Positions 62,426-64,000 of a DNA stretch of 64,000 nucleotides are shown piece by piece. The stretch's first letter is position 1. Each line of letters opens with the position of its first letter. Source of the DNA: Bugula neritina (taxonomy: Eukaryota; Bryozoa; Gymnolaemata; Cheilostomatida; Bugulidae); assembly GCA_964035545.1 (NCBI GenBank), contig OZ037767.1, positions 24,509,128-24,573,127 of the forward strand, given 5' to 3'. The notes under the pieces were generated by a model that ran no database searches, was not told where the DNA came from, and saw only the letters and a list, made by a program, of their open reading frames with translations. The position numbers were made by a program, and so were the translations under genes.

Positions 62426-63547
62426 AATTGCAAATTGTATTGCATAGTATTAGGCCCTACTAATTTTATTTAAACAAGAATAATGTTTATTTCTTGTCAA
62501 GGTGATTTGTACATACTGTTTCCGGTATGCATAACAATTTTTTACACCTCTATCTACTATCGTTGTAAATACAAATATTATTACTATAACAAAGGGGCCG
62601 ACACCTGTTTATATTTAGTGCGAAGCTACAATGTTACTTTGAAGAGAAAAATAATTAGAGGAGTCGTTATAAAAACTGAATTAACTCAAATGATTTGCGA
62701 AGGCTCAAAGACTGAGACGATTACATTTGGTTCTACTTTTAGTTTTACACTGCTAATAAGGTTTAAAATGTGCATTTATCATTGTACTTATACGGATGCT
62801 GTATTTTGTTTGATGACAAATTATTGTGGTTGCTATAAAGTTATTTGAAATAGATTCAGTTATTATTAATATTATAAACAATAATAAACTGTATTAATAA
62901 TAATAATTATATCAAATTCAATATGAATATCATAATCAAATTCAATAGCAATGTGAATATGAATATCGAAGTTGAATTGAAAATTGAAATGCAATGGTAA
63001 TCTAAATCATTATCAATACCATAGTGATTGTCATAATCATGATAGTTGAGTGATACTGATAATCATAATAATATTCAAACTCTTGTTCATATTCATATTG
63101 ATATTCATATTGTAATTGAATTGATAAATAATTTATTATAATTATGATAATGATACTCATAATGATAATGTTAAAACTTAATGTTATTAAAAAAAATAAA
63201 TTACCTTTTGATTTAGTGCGGCTATAAGTATAAGTATATTCAAGACAGTTACAGTGGATTTTTAACTTGAACTGGTACTCAATTTTAGTCCAAGTTTGCA
63301 TTTCAGTCATTTAATCAAAGTGATAGGGTTAATAAATAGTTGAGGTTAAATTTAAATTGTTCTTAATTTTTCTCAATGAGTTTTGTAAGTTGAGTAAGTT
63401 GGTGGTTTTTTGTCATTACCCAATGTATTTGTTTTAGTTTTATTGTAGAGTTGCAAATAATAGTCGACAAATAAATAAAGAGCATGACCAGTGAGTCAGG
63501 TACCACCAACTGCTTGTTAGATTACATATTTCATAAGGAATATCAGC
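62426..63547. promoter_or_regulatory. Intergenic region between two divergent genes
   Basis: This 1.1-kb stretch separates the start codon of the minus-strand 12-exon gene from that of the plus-strand gene at 63548, so it should hold both promoters. Bases 62860-63170 are degenerate AATATGAATATCATAATC-type simple sequence. No convincing TATA box or CpG-rich core was seen. Confidence 0.4.
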
Positions 63548-63614
63548 ATGTCAATGGAATACTTCGCCGGAAACATCGCCAGTTTGGTTGCGACCAACAA
63601 ATTTGTAACAGCAG
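63548..63614 (+). CDS. First coding exon of a gene continuing beyond the window
   Basis: ATG opens MSMEYFAGNIASLVATNKFV, and the frame ends at GCAG|GTAAGT, a strong donor, in phase 1 after 22 codons. The hydrophobic and glycine-containing start suggests a membrane protein, but 22 residues are too few to name it. No second exon is visible before the right edge. Confidence 0.5.
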
Positions 63615-64000
63615 GTAAGTCTGTATTTTGTAAGATTTACTTTGGGAAAACTCCCAGCCTTTTTTTAATTTATCGCATTTAAGTTTTCGAAATAATTATA
63701 TGATTTTTCATATAAATAAGCTGGAAAGATGCTTATTAGGTTTTGTATACATGTATGTTTGCAGAAACTAAATGCAGCTAATCTATATCTTATAACTTGC
63801 CGTAGCTATAAGAATGGTCATAGTTTCAGTTATTTATTGTCAGTGTTATCTTAATAATATCACAGATCTCTTAAATCTGAAAGACTATTACTGTCAGCTA
63901 TTACCGGCAGCAATAATTTTTTAATTGGCCTGTTGTGGTCAGTTTGAAAATAATTGGTTTGTTTGAAAATTTGCTACGTAAGTCATGTGTCTTATTCTAA

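Noticed and set aside
62483-62848. 121-codon plus-strand open frame between the divergent genes
   Set aside because: The sequence is Tyr/Ile/Cys-rich, lacks recognisable motifs and sits in AT-rich promoter DNA; it is likely chance.

Overview
The window reads as AT-rich nuclear DNA of an invertebrate animal. Coding regions are short exons (50-240 bp) split by GT-AG introns, and the spacers are full of microsatellites, tRNA-derived SINEs, foldback elements and a broken RTE-like LINE. The RTE-type LINE, the SINE type and the FKRP-like gene duplication suggest a lophotrochozoan, possibly a mollusc, but nothing here fixes the species. All gene models were built by hand from splice signals, reading-frame continuity and comparison between paralogues. 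Exon coordinates are given with each gene.

Layout. 1-3495 (minus): a Ty3/Gypsy LTR retrotransposon with open gag and pol frames, running off the left edge. 3496-8198: AT microsatellite, degenerate simple repeats, a possible two-exon small gene on the minus strand and a TATA/initiator core promoter near 7365-7400. 8199-16083 (plus): FKRP-like gene A. Its intron 5 carries a decayed exon copy, a LINE fragment and a 487-bp near-perfect palindrome. 19855-27336 (plus): FKRP-like gene B, a tandem paralogue with the same 11-exon plan. 29329-32936 (plus): an orthologue of ZC4H2. 32937-44560: gene-poor, with a TIR element, a 22-bp minisatellite and a SINE. 44765-45624 and 47077-47788 (plus): two tandem three-exon genes for small secreted proteins with matching TATA promoters. 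50835-62425 (minus): a 12-exon gene for an unrecognised 477-residue protein with an N-terminal PPSY motif and a C-terminal CaaX box. 63548 to the right edge (plus): the first coding exon of another gene, facing away from the 12-exon gene.

The two FKRP-like proteins are predicted type II Golgi/ER enzymes: a signal anchor, a stem domain, a four-cysteine zinc finger and a LicD catalytic domain. Exons 4-6 of A and B are about 93-96% identical in DNA, while the flanking exons are strongly diverged. This points to gene conversion or a partial secondary duplication. The most novel items are the CaaX/PPxY protein, the secreted pair, the A/B mosaic with a GT-to-GC donor change, and the long palindrome inside a transcribed intron.
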